NCBI GenBank assembly: GCA_944386965.1
Contig: CALXDE010000194.1
Span: 1-7,996 of the forward strand
Reading direction: 5' to 3'
DNA from: an uncultured Oscillospiraceae bacterium
Lineage (GTDB): Bacteria; Bacillota_A; Clostridia; Oscillospirales; Oscillospiraceae
DNA: 7,996 bases
Shown here: piece after piece, positions 1 to 4,649 of the stretch
Layout: each line of letters starts with the position of its first letter
How positions within the stretch are numbered: position 1 is the first letter of the stretch
Made by a program: the position numbers and the translations under genes
Notes under the pieces: generated by a model
What the model saw: only the letters and a program-made list of their open reading frames with translations
Databases searched by the model: none
What the model was told of the DNA's origin: nothing

Positions 1-73
1 GCGCCGCTTTGCGGCGGTGTCGCCGGGTGCGGTGGGGAACCGGCTCCCAACACCCGCCCAGGATTTATGGGGC

Positions 74-100
74 CCCCGCAAAATCAAAGATTTTGTGGGG
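74..100. repeat. Inverted repeat (12-bp stem, AAA loop)
   Basis: The left arm CCCCGCAAAATC (74-85) pairs with GATTTTGTGGGG (89-100) across an AAA loop, with a single G-U wobble. The Shine-Dalgarno AAAGGAGG (101-108) begins immediately after the stem, so in RNA the hairpin would sit against the ribosome binding site of the small ORF at 118. There is no T-tract, so it is not a typical terminator on the plus strand. Confidence 0.6.
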
Positions 101-117
101 AAAGGAGGCACAGCGAA

Positions 118-246
118 ATGAGCGAGCTTTTGCCGCCAGGCGGAAGCGAGGGATATGGAGCTTGTGCCGACGCAGCGAAGCGGAAGGCGCGGAAAGAGGA
201 CATCGGGGTAACAAAGACGCCGCAAAGCCGCAGAAAACCCGGTTGA
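118..246 (+). CDS. Possible small ORF, 42 aa, unknown function
   Basis: This ATG-to-TGA frame encodes 42 residues beginning MSELLPPGGSEGYGACADAA and ending in a basic tail rich in Lys and Arg. It is preceded by AAAGGAGG at 101-108, nine bases before the ATG, which is as good as any ribosome binding site in the window. I do not recognise the protein. It has no signal peptide, membrane segment or known motif. The Gly/Pro-rich start and basic end could be either a translated repeat or a real microprotein. The surrounding hairpins argue that the nucleotide sequence itself may be what is conserved. Treat it as a candidate only; synonymous versus non-synonymous change across copies would decide. 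Confidence 0.22.
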   Translation: MSELLPPGGSEGYGACADAAKRKARKEDIGVTKTPQSRRKPG

Positions 247-300
247 ATGGTCAAGTCTGCCCCTGTTCGTCAGGAAAAAGCGCCCTTTTCTTTTCCACCG

Positions 301-348
301 TCCACCCCCCTTTTCTTTTCGGCGCGGCGAAAAGAAAAGGGGGGTGGA
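301..348. repeat. Perfect 20-bp inverted repeat with 8-base spacer
   Basis: The arm at 301-320 (TCCAC, a C-run, then TTTTCTTTTC) is exactly complementary to 329-348, around the spacer GGCGCGGC. One further G-C pair (321/328) can form inside. Each arm is strongly strand-asymmetric, pyrimidine on one side and purine on the other. Neither strand carries a T-tract after the stem, so it is not a standard intrinsic terminator, although it lies about 90-135 bases past the topoisomerase stop and could act as a transcription barrier. A partial extra copy of the left arm, CCCTTTTCTTTTC, lies at 283-295, and a GAAAAGAAAA like the right arm lies at 405-414. This suggests a miniature palindromic repeat, possibly degenerate and multi-copy. 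Confidence 0.65.
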
Positions 349-357
349 GCCGTCTCC

Positions 358-376
358 CAGAGTGCGCAGCACTCTG
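358..376 (+). repeat. Short inverted repeat followed by TTTT; weak terminator candidate
   Basis: CAGAGTGC (358-365) and GCACTCTG (369-376) form a perfect 8-bp stem with a GCA loop, followed on the plus strand by TTTTCCCC. It could weakly terminate any plus-strand transcript entering from the left, but the T-tract is short. A second small stem, CGGCA/TGCCG (384-397), lies next to it. Neither forms a clean terminator for the minus-strand topoisomerase gene ending at 436. Confidence 0.35.
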
Positions 377-435
377 TTTTCCCCGGCAGATTTGCCGAAA
401 TTCTGAAAAGAAAATGGAATGCGGAGCCCTCCTTT

Positions 436-2430
436 TCAGGAGATGTCCGCCAGGTCCAAAAACTTGTACCCCTCGCTGGCGATGTGGTCCTTGCGGCCCT
501 GGAGGTTGTCCCCCAGGAGCAGGTCGAACATCTCAGCCGTGCGCGCCGCGTCCTCGGGCATGACCTTGATGAGGCGGCGCGTCTCCGGGTTCATGGTGGT
601 CAGCCACATCATGTCCGGGTCGTTCTCGCCCAGGCCCTTGGACCGGTCGATCTTCACCTTTTTGCCCTCCAGCCCCTTGAGGATCTCCGCCTTCTCCCGC
701 TCGGAGTAGGCAAACCAGGTCTTGTCCCCGCTGTTGATCTCAAAGAGGGGGGACTCGGCGATATACACATACCCCTCCTGGATCAGGGTGGGGCACAGGC
801 GGTAGAGCATGGTGAGGATCAGGGTGCGGATCTGGAAGCCGTCCACATCCGCGTCGGTGCAGATGACCACCTTGCTCCAGCGGAGGTTATGGAGGTCAAA
901 GGTGCTCAGGTCCTTGGCGTGCTTGTTCTGGACCTCCACCCCGCAGCCCAGGACCTTCATCAGGTCCGTGATGATCTCGCTCTTGACAATCTTGGCGTAG
1001 TCCGCCTTCAGGCAGTTGAGGATCTTCCCCCGCACGGGCATGATGCCCTGGAACTCCGCGTCCCGGCTGAGCTTCACGCTGCCCAGGGCGCTGTCGCCCT
1101 CCACGATATAGATCTCCCGGCGGGAGACGTCCCTGGTGCGGCAGTCCACGAACTTCTGGACCCGGTTGGCGATGTCGATGGACCCGGACAGGCTCTTTTT
1201 GATGTTGAGCCGGGCCTGCTCCGCCCGCTCCCGGGAGCGCTTGTTCAGCAGCACCTGCTGACCGATCTTCTCGGCGTCGGCAGGGGTTTCGATGAAGTAG
1301 ATGTTCAGCCGCTCCTTGAGGAAGTCGGCCATGGCATCCTGGACGAACTTGTTGGTGATGGCCTTCTTGGTCTGGTTCTCATAGCTGGTCTGGGTGGAGA
1401 AGTTGCTGCTCACCAGCACCAGACAGTCCTCCACGTCCGCCCAGGTGATTTTGCTCTCGTTCTTCTGGTACTTGTTCTGCTGCCGGAGGTAGCCGTCGAT
1501 GGCGGAGACAAAGGCGGAGCGGGTGGCCTTCTCCGGGCTGCCCCCGTGCTCCAGCCAGGAGGAGTTGTGGTAGTGCTCGATGACCGCCACCCGGTTGGAA
1601 AAGCAGCAGGCCACCGAGAGCTTCACCCGGTAGTCCTCCTTGTCGGAGCGGTCCCGGCCCCGGCGCTCGGCCTCCCAGAACACGGGGGCGGTGAGGGAGT
1701 CCTCCCCGGCCAGCTCCGTGACATAGTCCTGGATGCCGTTTTCATAGAGGAACTCCGTGGACTCGAACTTTCCCGGGGCGACCTCGTTGCGGAAGAGGAA
1801 GGTGACGCCGGCGTTCACCACCGCCTGGCGCTGCATGACGCCGGTGAAAGATTCCGCGGGGATGTCGATGTCCGTGAACACGTCCAGGTCCGGCAGCCAC
1901 CGGGTCTTTGTGCCGGTGCGCTTTTTGGTCAGGGGGGTCTTCTGGAGCTCCGCCCCCTGTTTCCCCACCACCTCCCCCTTGCGGAAGTGGAGGGTGTACT
2001 CGTACCCGTCCCGCCAGACCGTCACGTCCATGTAGGACGAGGCGTACTGGGTGGCGCAGGCGCCCAGACCGTTGAGCCCCAGGGAGAACTCGTAGTTGTC
2101 CCCCTGGTTGTTGTCGTACTTGCCCCCGGCGTAGAGCTCGCAGTACACCAGCTCCCAGTTGAAGCGCTGCTCCTTCTCATTCCAGTCCACCGGACAGCCC
2201 CGGCCCTGGTCCTCCACCTCCACGCTGTGGTCCAGATACCGGGTTACGGTGATCTTGTGGCCGTAGCCCTCCCGGGCCTCGTCGATGGAGTTGGATAAAA
2301 TCTCGAATACGGCGTGCTCGCACCCGTCCAGCCCGTCGCTGCCGAAGATGACGCCGGGGCGCTTGCGGACCCGGTCGGCCCCCTTCAGGGCGGAGATGGC
2401 GTCGTTGCCGTAGGTCTTTCTGTTTGCCAT
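436..2430 (-). CDS. parE: DNA topoisomerase type IIA, B subunit (ParE/GyrB family, divergent clostridial type)
   Basis: This is a complete 664-residue ATPase subunit of a type II topoisomerase. With a ParC/GyrA-type partner it would pass DNA duplexes through a transient double-strand break. The GHKL ATPase is N-terminal: E43 (expected catalytic base) and N47 in FEILSNSIDEA, D74 in EDQGRGCPVDW, AGGK with K104, and a glycine-rich lid near 117-124. The transducer QTK loop is at 353-355. The Toprim domain follows, with EGDSA at 444-448 and the metal-binding DADVD at 526-530, then SKGLGE at 597-602. The length fits ParE and lacks the GyrB insert. Several motifs are divergent: EGDSALGS instead of EGDSAGGS, SKGLGE instead of YKGLGE, and QGRKDHI near the end. 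The ATG has AGGAGG five bases upstream (2436-2441). It is read as its own unit from the promoter at 2466-2494. No A-subunit gene is visible downstream within 435 bases. The family is certain; the ParE versus GyrB paralogue name is less so. Confidence 0.93.
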   Translation of the reverse strand: MANRKTYGNDAISALKGADRVRKRPGVIFGSDGLDGCEHAVFEILSNSIDEAREGYGHKITVTRYLDHSVEVEDQGRGCPVDWNEKEQRFNWELVYCELYAGGKYDNNQGDNYEFSLGLNGLGACATQYASSYMDVTVWRDGYEYTLHFRKGEVVGKQGAELQKTPLTKKRTGTKTRWLPDLDVFTDIDIPAESFTGVMQRQAVVNAGVTFLFRNEVAPGKFESTEFLYENGIQDYVTELAGEDSLTAPVFWEAERRGRDRSDKEDYRVKLSVACCFSNRVAVIEHYHNSSWLEHGGSPEKATRSAFVSAIDGYLRQQNKYQKNESKITWADVEDCLVLVSSNFSTQTSYENQTKKAITNKFVQDAMADFLKERLNIYFIETPADAEKIGQQVLLNKRSRERAEQARLNIKKSLSGSIDIANRVQKFVDCRTRDVSRREIYIVEGDSALGSVKLSRDAEFQGIMPVRGKILNCLKADYAKIVKSEIITDLMKVLGCGVEVQNKHAKDLSTFDLHNLRWSKVVICTDADVDGFQIRTLILTMLYRLCPTLIQEGYVYIAESPLFEINSGDKTWFAYSEREKAEILKGLEGKKVKIDRSKGLGENDPDMMWLTTMNPETRRLIKVMPEDAARTAEMFDLLLGDNLQGRKDHIASEGYKFLDLADIS

Positions 2431-2465
2431 GGAAACCTCCTGCTTGGGATTGCGTAATCAGCTAT

Positions 2466-2494
2466 AGTGTAACAAATTCCCGGCAAAATGGCAA
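2466..2494 (-). promoter_or_regulatory. Probable sigma-A promoter of the topoisomerase gene
   Basis: Read on the minus strand, TTGCCA (2494-2489, five of six matches to TTGACA) is followed after 17 bases by TACACT (2471-2466, four of six matches to TATAAT). Transcription would start near 2459, giving a leader of about 28 bases that contains AGGAGG and leads to the ATG at 2430. The hemW promoter in this window uses the same -35, TTGCCA. Confidence 0.5.
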
Positions 2495-2501
2495 GACCCG
2501 G

Positions 2502-2554
2502 CCCGGAGAGGGGCTTTGCCGCCGGCCCGGAGGCGGGCGAGCCCCCTCTCCGGG
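2502..2554. repeat. GC-rich imperfect inverted repeat upstream of the topoisomerase promoter
   Basis: CCCGGAGAG (2502-2510) pairs perfectly with CTCTCCGGG (2546-2554), and the stem continues through GGGCT (2511-2515) with AGCCC of 2540-2545, with one unpaired C. The loop is about 24 bases. It ends seven bases upstream of the -35 of the minus-strand promoter. No T-tract follows on either strand, so it is probably not a terminator. It could be an operator or simply GC-rich intergenic structure. Confidence 0.45.
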
Positions 2555-2589
2555 GGCAGACCCGGGCCAGTCATTGACAAAAAGAGAGA

Positions 2590-2607
2590 CAACTTTCGGA
2601 AAAGTTG
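2590..2607. repeat. Inverted repeat CAACTTT-CGGA-AAAGTTG
   Basis: Two perfect 7-base arms (2590-2596 and 2601-2607) flank a 4-base centre, in an AT-richer part of the spacer about 160-180 bases upstream of the topoisomerase start. It resembles a dyad operator, but no transcription factor can be named from the sequence. Confidence 0.4.
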
Positions 2608-2664
2608 ACGGGAGTCGGTGGACAATAATCCCCCCGCAACCGGCCAAAGGGCGGCGGCAGAGGG

Positions 2665-2694
2665 TTTTACACACTTTCCACATGGTTTTCCACA
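2665..2694. promoter_or_regulatory. Tandem cluster of DnaA-box-like 9-mers
   Basis: Three 9-mers lie in the same orientation: TTTTACACA (2665-2673), CTTTCCACA (2674-2682) and TTTTCCACA (2686-2694). The first and third match the relaxed DnaA consensus TTWTNCACA, and the middle one differs at its first base. The core TTTCCACAT repeats exactly with a period of 12 bases (2675-2683 and 2687-2695). The cluster lies between the spoVAC terminator and the topoisomerase promoter, about 235-265 bases upstream of the parE start. This is not oriC, since dnaA, dnaN and an AT-rich unwinding region are absent. A DnaA regulatory or titration cluster is possible; chance is not excluded. Confidence 0.4.
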
Positions 2695-2720
2695 TCATTA
2701 TGTAAACACCGATCCGGGAG

Positions 2721-2763
2721 AAAAAGTGCGGGAAATGGGAGGGATAGCCCCTCCCATTTCCCG
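2721..2763 (-). terminator. Rho-independent terminator of spoVAC
   Basis: A 15-bp perfect stem (2729-2743 with 2749-2763, loop ATAGC on the plus strand) starts five bases after the spoVAC stop codon. On the minus strand it is followed by CAC and then TTTTT (2725-2721). This ends the spoVAC transcript and isolates it from the topoisomerase gene. Confidence 0.88.
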
Positions 2764-2768
2764 ACCGC

Positions 2769-3203
2769 TCAGAATACCAGCAGGATCACGCCGTAAATCG
2801 CGGCGGCCACGGTGCCGAACACCAGCACGGGCCCCGCCACCAGGAACATCTTGGCCGCCATGCCGGTGACAAAGCCCTCGGCCTTGAAGTCGATGGCCGG
2901 GGACACCACCGCGTTGGCGAATCCCGTCACCGGCACCAGGGTCCCCGCCCCGCCGAACCGAGCCAGCTTGTTGTAGAGGTTCAGCCCCGTCAGCAGCGCC
3001 GAGAGCCCCACCAGGCAGATGGTGGTCACCGTCCCCGCCGCCGTCTGGTCCAGGCCTTGCCCCTTGGCCAGATTCAAAATCGCCTGGCCGATGACGCAGA
3101 TCCCTCCGCCGATGAGAAAGGCGCAGGCGGTGTCCTTCACAATGGGGGACTTCTGGGCCTTTTGGGCCACGTACCGCTGGTACTCCTCTTTGGTCATCTT
3201 CAT
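2769..3203 (-). CDS. spoVAC: Stage V sporulation protein AC (SpoVAC)
   Basis: This 144-residue integral membrane protein belongs to the SpoVA family. In other spore formers, SpoVA proteins sit in the spore inner membrane and move dipicolinic acid into the developing spore and out at germination; SpoVAC has been described as a mechanosensitive channel component. The evidence is a soluble N-terminus of about 25 residues containing a YQRYVAQKAQKSP-like stretch, followed by hydrophobic segments near 26-43, 57-77, 86-101 and 112-143. The family signatures FLIGGGICVIGQ (29-40), LSALLTGL (67-74) and GAGTLVPVTGFANAV (85-99) are present. The N-terminal extension separates it from the shorter SpoVAEb. 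The ATG at 3203 has AAAGGGAG (3213-3220) nine bases upstream; Met3 is a less likely start. A sigma-G-like promoter precedes it and a terminator follows directly, so it is a single-gene unit. The usual partners spoVAD and spoVAEb are not adjacent. Confidence 0.93.
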   Translation of the reverse strand: MKMTKEEYQRYVAQKAQKSPIVKDTACAFLIGGGICVIGQAILNLAKGQGLDQTAAGTVTTICLVGLSALLTGLNLYNKLARFGGAGTLVPVTGFANAVVSPAIDFKAEGFVTGMAAKMFLVAGPVLVFGTVAAAIYGVILLVF

Positions 3204-3225
3204 GCCCTCACGCTCCCTTTGGCCC

Positions 3226-3254
3226 TAGTATCTGCGTCCGGGCGGAGAATATCC
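3226..3254 (-). promoter_or_regulatory. Candidate sigma-G (forespore) promoter of spoVAC
   Basis: On the minus strand, GGATA (3254-3250) and GATACTA (3232-3226) are separated by 17 bases. The Bacillus sigma-G consensus is roughly GMATR, 18 bases, CATNMTA, so each element has one mismatch and the spacer is one short. Transcription would begin about 15 bases before the ATG, leaving room for the AAAGGGAG ribosome binding site. SpoVA genes of Bacillus are sigma-G dependent, which fits. The assignment is inference from a weak motif. Confidence 0.42.
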
Positions 3255-3255
3255 C

Positions 3256-3283
3256 TTGCCAACGGGCAAAAATGGGGTACAAT
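3256..3283 (+). promoter_or_regulatory. Probable sigma-A promoter of hemW
   Basis: TTGCCA (3256-3261) and TACAAT (3278-3283) each match the sigma-A consensus at five of six positions, with a 16-base spacer. The start site would be near 3290, giving a leader of about 70 bases. A small dyad TTGCC-aacg-GGCAA (3256-3269) covers the -35 and could be an operator. The -35 is one base from the -35 of the divergent spoVAC promoter. Confidence 0.6.
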
Positions 3284-3321
3284 AGAAGAAATCCACCGGA
3301 ACAAGTGATTGTGAACAGGAA

Positions 3322-3339
3322 TATTTTCATAAGAAAATA
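3322..3339 (+). repeat. Inverted repeat in the hemW leader
   Basis: TATTTTC (3322-3328) and GAAAATA (3333-3339) are perfect 7-base arms around ATAA, in the AT-rich untranslated leader 23-40 bases before the hemW start. It could be an operator or a weak RNA hairpin. No regulator can be named, and there is no riboswitch-like complexity. Confidence 0.35.
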
Positions 3340-3361
3340 CGTTTTGTAGAGGGAATCCCGT

Positions 3362-4573
3362 ATGAAAGAGAAGAAGCGCCCCCTGGGGCTCTATATCCAC
3401 ATCCCCTTCTGCCGCAGCAAGTGCGCCTACTGCGACTTCTACTCCCTGCCCCGGGGCGAGGACCAGTTCAAGCGCTATGCCGCCGCCCTGACAAAGCACC
3501 TGGCGGAGACGGCCCCCTCCGCCGCCGGCCACCAGGTGGACACCGTCTACTTCGGCGGCGGCACCCCCACCCTCCTGGGACACCGGCTGCTGCTGGACAT
3601 TCTGGATACCATTGCCCGCAAGTACGACGTGGCAAAGGACGCGGAGATCACCCTGGAGGCCAACCCCGAGAGCGCCCAGGACTGGCGGGAGCTGCGAAAG
3701 CTCCGCCGGGGGGGCTTCAGCCGCCTGTCCCTGGGGGCCCAGTGCGCCGACGACGCCATCCTCCGCGCCATCGGCCGCGTCCACACCTGGGAGCAGGTGA
3801 AAAGCGCCGCGGCTGCCGCCCGGAAGGCCGGGTTCAAAAATCTGTCCCTGGACCTGATTTACGGCCTGCCCGGCCAGACCATGGAGGGCTGGCAGGACAC
3901 GGTGGAGCAGGCCCTCTCCCTCTCGCCCGAGCACCTGAGCTGCTACGGGCTGAAGGTGGAGGAGGGCACGCCCCTGTGGGAGCGGCGGGAGAGCGCGGAC
4001 CTGCCGGACGACGACACGCAGGCGGACATGTACCTGTGGATGGTGGAGCGCCTCTCCCGGGCGGGCTATGGCCAGTATGAGATATCCAACTTCGCCCGGG
4101 AGGGCATGGCCTCCCGCCACAACCTGAAGTATTGGCGCATGGCGGAGTACGCGGGCTTCGGTCCCGGGGCCCACTCGGACTTCGGGGAGGTGCGCTACGC
4201 CTACGGCCGGGACCTGGCGGGCTATCTCACCGGCGTGGAGCGGGGGACCCTCCATGTCAGCCAGTCCGAGGCCATCCCCCTGCGGGAGCGGGACACGGAG
4301 TATATCATGCTCTCCCTGCGCACCGTGGAGGGCATCTCGAAATACGCCTTTGAGCACACCTTCCGCCAGCGCTTCGCCCCGCTGGACCGGGTCCTCCAGA
4401 AGTATGAGGCCCTGGGCTGCGCGGAGCGGACGGGCCGGGGCTGGCGCCTGACGCCCAGGGGGTTCCTCCTCTCCAACACCGTCATCACCGGTCTCTGGGA
4501 GGCCAACGGCGCGGAGAAGGTCCGCCGGGAACAGGCGGCGGCCCGGGGGGACTTCCGCGTCGTGCTGCCCTGA
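3362..4573 (+). CDS. hemW: Radical SAM heme chaperone HemW
   Basis: This 403-residue cytoplasmic protein belongs to the HemN/HemW radical SAM family. HemW binds heme and an iron-sulfur cluster and is thought to deliver heme to membrane acceptors; it is not the coproporphyrinogen dehydrogenase HemN. The evidence is YIHIPFC, then CRSKCAYCDF, with C17, C21 and C24 in the CxxxCxxC arrangement that ligates the [4Fe-4S] cluster, and GGGTPT at 65-70 for SAM binding. DLIYGLPGQT lies mid-barrel, and the HemW-typical HNxxYW is present as HNLKYW at 253-258, followed by GFGPGAHS. The length is normal for HemW and shorter than HemN. The ATG at 3362 has AGAGGG (3348-3353) eight bases upstream. The gene is monocistronic, with its own sigma-A promoter and a shared terminator. 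In many Firmicutes hemW neighbours lepA or hrcA-grpE-dnaK; none is present here. Confidence 0.95.
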   Translation: MKEKKRPLGLYIHIPFCRSKCAYCDFYSLPRGEDQFKRYAAALTKHLAETAPSAAGHQVDTVYFGGGTPTLLGHRLLLDILDTIARKYDVAKDAEITLEANPESAQDWRELRKLRRGGFSRLSLGAQCADDAILRAIGRVHTWEQVKSAAAAARKAGFKNLSLDLIYGLPGQTMEGWQDTVEQALSLSPEHLSCYGLKVEEGTPLWERRESADLPDDDTQADMYLWMVERLSRAGYGQYEISNFAREGMASRHNLKYWRMAEYAGFGPGAHSDFGEVRYAYGRDLAGYLTGVERGTLHVSQSEAIPLRERDTEYIMLSLRTVEGISKYAFEHTFRQRFAPLDRVLQKYEALGCAERTGRGWRLTPRGFLLSNTVITGLWEANGAEKVRREQAAARGDFRVVLP

Positions 4574-4585
4574 TGAGGGCGGAAG

Positions 4586-4632
4586 AGAAAAAACATCCCC
4601 GGAGGGTTCTCCCTCCGGGGATGTTCGCTTTT
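4586..4632. terminator. Bidirectional rho-independent terminator between hemW and phoR
   Basis: AACATCCCCGGAGGG (4592-4606) and its exact complement (4611-4625) form a 15-bp stem with a TTCT loop. The minus strand reads into a run of six T (4593-4588), two of them within the stem, making it strong for the phosphate operon. The plus strand reads CGC then TTTT (4629-4632), making it weaker for hemW. It sits between the convergent stops at 4573 and 4650. Confidence 0.9.
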
Positions 4633-4649
4633 GTCAGACAGGCGCGGGC

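Larger units (their letters stand above)
1..246 (+). other. Structured non-genic region with consecutive hairpins; possible dispersed repeat or RNA element
   Basis: No conserved protein family is recognisable here. Three hairpins follow one another: CGCCGC-TTT-GCGGCG (2-16); CGGGTG (24-29) with CACCCG (51-56), enclosing GGGA/TCCC (35-38/45-48); and a 12-bp stem with a 3-base loop at 74-100. A strong Shine-Dalgarno and a 42-codon ORF come directly after. The dense pairing, and my uncertain recollection of similar sequence recurring in gut Oscillospiraceae genomes, suggest a dispersed repeat or a structured RNA. I cannot assign it to a known RNA family: it lacks the recognisable conserved cores of tmRNA, SRP RNA, RNase P RNA or group II intron domain V. 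The left boundary may lie outside the window. Confidence 0.35.

Noticed and set aside
1..435. Mobile element, CRISPR array, tRNA or rRNA in the left-edge region
   Set aside because: No transposase frame, no regularly spaced direct repeats with unique spacers, no tRNA cloverleaf and no conserved rRNA motif could be seen. Only inverted repeats and one small ORF are supported.
9..563. Plus-strand open frame of 184 codons across the left-edge repeats
   Set aside because: It crosses the perfect palindrome and runs into the 3' end of the topoisomerase gene; its composition is Arg/Pro/Cys-rich and no good ribosome binding site precedes its start.
247..2298. Long plus-strand open frame (683 codons) opposite the topoisomerase gene
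   Set aside because: It is exactly antisense to a well-conserved gene, has Leu/Val/Gly/His-rich low-information composition typical of reverse-frame reading in GC-rich DNA, and resembles no family.
2502..2554. GC-rich hairpin as a terminator
   Set aside because: No T-tract follows on either strand, and spoVAC already has a convincing terminator at 2721-2763.
2665..2694. Chromosomal replication origin
   Set aside because: The DnaA-box-like cluster is short and has no adjoining dnaA, dnaN, recF or gyrB cluster and no long AT-rich unwinding region. At most it is a secondary DnaA site.
3200..4357. Minus-strand open frame (385 codons) opposite hemW and the divergent promoter region
   Set aside because: It is antisense to hemW, has biased composition, and would run through the divergent spoVAC/hemW promoter region. 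No family features are present.
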